Notes under the pieces: generated by a model
The model's input: only the letters and a program-made list of their open reading frames with translations
Database searches by the model: none
What the model was told of the DNA's origin: nothing
Position numbers and translations under genes: made by a program
Shown: piece by piece, positions 4,759 through 6,161 of the stretch
Position numbering within the stretch: position 1 is the stretch's first letter
Layout of the letters: every line of letters starts with the position of its first letter
Origin: Planctomycetota bacterium
GTDB taxonomy: Bacteria > Planctomycetota > Phycisphaerae > Sedimentisphaerales > Anaerobacaceae
Length of the DNA: 6,161 nt
NCBI GenBank assembly: GCA_022567055.1
Contig: JADFHU010000366.1
Location: 1 to 6,161 of the forward strand
Direction of reading: 5' to 3'

Positions 4759-6161
4759 ACGCGGCTTGCCCACACTGAGTGCACTCGATGGTAATGGAGG
4801 AGAGATGCTCCGTGACCTTGCCCCGTATCCAGACAGGGCCACCACAGGTGGCAATACGTCGGTAAAGCTCCAGATGGTCTGGGAAAAAGCTGACCTCCGC
4901 CAGACCGGAGGCGTCTTCCAAGGTCACAAACCCCATGACACGGTTATCCTGAGTCTTGGCACGGCGGGCCGCCGCAATGAATCCGGCAATCGTCACATGG
5001 CTGTTGACATAGCCCGATAGGCGGGCCGCCGAGACATGCTTGACCTTGATCAACAGTTCCGGATGAAAGGTGAAGGGGATGCCGGTGATCTCTATTTCCG
5101 CCTGCAGTTTCTGAAAACGGTCAAACTCCGGTTGGTCCGTCGAACGGTCATAGGGATCAAAGAGCATGGGGGCTCGCGCATCTTGAGGCGGAAACAACAT
5201 CTGCTTCAACATGGCGGGACGGGATGGCCCCAGGCCGTCACAGGCGCCTACGGCAATCAGGGGCTCCAACTGGCCCTTGCGAAACCGCACCCGCATGCGT
5301 AGATCGTGCAAATCCTGAAAGGGCCGTTTCCAACGCTCCCTGACAAGGGTCTGGATCGTGTCGGCACAGAACCCCTTAACACGTCCCAGGCTGGCCCGAA
5401 TGCGTTTACCCTCGATGACCCATTTGCTGTCGCTGTGATTGACATGAGGGGGCAAGACTTGGATGCCATGACGAATGGCGTCCCACACATAGACACGCGT
5501 CGGATACATGCCCTGATGATTGTTAAAGAGAGAACAGTAAAAAGCCAAGGGATAGCGTGCCTTGAGAAACGCCGTCTGCCAGGCAATGTGGGCATAGACG
5601 GTCGAGTGAGCCTTGCAAAAGGAATAGGCGGCAAACTGCAGGATCTGGTTCCAAATGTTCTCTGCTGTCTCACGGTCGAGCCCTGCACACTCCGCACGGA
5701 CATACACAAAGTCTTCATACTGGGCCTGTAAACGGGTAGAGGACACCTGCTTGGAGACATCTGACCGAAACTGAGCCGCCTCGGCAACGGTGTAGCCCGC
5801 CAATTCAACGGCAATACGCATGACATCTTCCTGGTAGAGCATCACCCCGTAGGTGTCACTCAAAAGTGTCTCCAGGCTGGGATGGAGATAGGTAAAGGGC
5901 TTGTGGTGTACGTGCCGGGCAATGTATTCCGCCTTCATGCCTCCCTGGGCCGGTCCCGGACGAATCAACGACAGGGCAATGGCTAATTCCCCTTGATTCT
6001 TGACCCTGAGCCCGCGCACCAATTGCCGCATGCCCGGCGACTCACTCTGAAAAATACCCAAGCTGTCCCCCTGACTGATCACCTGAGCGGCCTGAGGATC
6101 CGTCGCGACCGCCTTGTCTTCGATGTCGACCGTGGCGGGATAGTGGCGTGCAATCAACGCC
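4757..6161 (-). CDS. dnaE: DnaE-type DNA polymerase III alpha subunit, C-terminal part (5' end outside window)
   Basis: This is the last 467-468 codons of a C-family DNA polymerase. The frame is open to the window edge. The TTG at 6157 is not taken as a start, because the sequence there already lies deep inside the family fold. Residues counted from that codon: GIFQSESPGMRQL (34-46) and RPGPAQGGM (66-74) match the conserved palm-to-fingers part of DnaE. GVMLYQEDVM (104-113) and YSFCKAHSTVYAHIAWQTAFLKARYP's core (178-203) match the fingers, and LPPHVNHS (235-242) is typical. A helix-hairpin-helix region lies at about 255-310 and an OB fold at about 385-457. The protein ends a few residues after the OB fold and lacks the tau-binding tail of replicative E. 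coli DnaE, as accessory or error-prone forms do. However, FCKAH differs from the FPESH that I recall for DnaE2, so I call it a DnaE-like, possibly translesion, polymerase. The PHP domain and catalytic aspartates are off the window. The stop overlaps the heptamer array. Confidence 0.9.
   Translation of the reverse strand, partial: ALIARHYPATVDIEDKAVATDPQAAQVISQGDSLGIFQSESPGMRQLVRGLRVKNQGELAIALSLIRPGPAQGGMKAEYIARHVHHKPFTYLHPSLETLLSDTYGVMLYQEDVMRIAVELAGYTVAEAAQFRSDVSKQVSSTRLQAQYEDFVYVRAECAGLDRETAENIWNQILQFAAYSFCKAHSTVYAHIAWQTAFLKARYPLAFYCSLFNNHQGMYPTRVYVWDAIRHGIQVLPPHVNHSDSKWVIEGKRIRASLGRVKGFCADTIQTLVRERWKRPFQDLHDLRMRVRFRKGQLEPLIAVGACDGLGPSRPAMLKQMLFPPQDARAPMLFDPYDRSTDQPEFDRFQKLQAEIEITGIPFTFHPELLIKVKHVSAARLSGYVNSHVTIAGFIAAARRAKTQDNRVMGFVTLEDASGLAEVSFFPDHLELYRRIATCGGPVWIRGKVTEHLSSITIECTQCGQAA

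Noticed and set aside
5257..5826. Minus-strand ORF of 189 codons inside the polymerase gene
   Set aside because: It is a shifted-frame shadow of the DnaE-like coding region, whose frame carries the conserved motifs throughout, and shows no sign of a frameshift.

Overview
The window suggests a bacterial chromosome of moderately high GC. The most likely source is a planctomycete or a related environmental lineage. This rests on a DUF2617-type protein, which I associate mainly with planctomycetes, and on a TypA whose N-terminal half resembles planctomycete TypA as I remember it. This is recognition from memory, not a search, and other phyla remain possible.

Layout. Positions 1-22 are the 3' end of a tRNA cut by the window edge. 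Directly after it, at 26-185, sits a 160-bp non-coding element with 18-bp perfect terminal inverted repeats and a 5-bp target duplication (TAGTT), so it looks like a MITE. Its right end supplies the stop codon of a minus-strand DUF2617-like gene (185-730). Next on the minus strand is a CPBP-family intramembrane protease (926-1807), then a 256-bp intergenic region (1808-2063) that separates it from a divergent plus-strand DNA glycosylase of the endonuclease III superfamily (2064-2732). That gene converges, with only 4 bp between stop codons, on the translational GTPase typA (2737-4608, minus). Upstream of typA, across a 148-bp gap, is the C-terminal part of a DnaE-type DNA polymerase alpha subunit (4757 to the window edge, minus).

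Functional picture. Two genes are linked to DNA repair or damage tolerance: the monofunctional-looking glycosylase and a DnaE-like polymerase that stops right after its OB fold. TypA is a ribosome-associated stress GTPase. The genes are not arranged as one operon. The orientation changes and the separate promoters predicted at 766-795, 1875-1902 and 4664-4692 suggest mostly independent transcription units.

The most unusual content is non-coding. Besides the MITE, two intergenic regions (1916-2022 and 4695-4758) carry the same family of degenerate 7-bp repeats, each arranged as inverted arms. They share an identical 11-mer (CAGTAATCGGT) on the left and an identical 12-mer (CTGATTACTGAT) on the right. 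I see no defence island, CRISPR array, phage genes or autonomous transposase.
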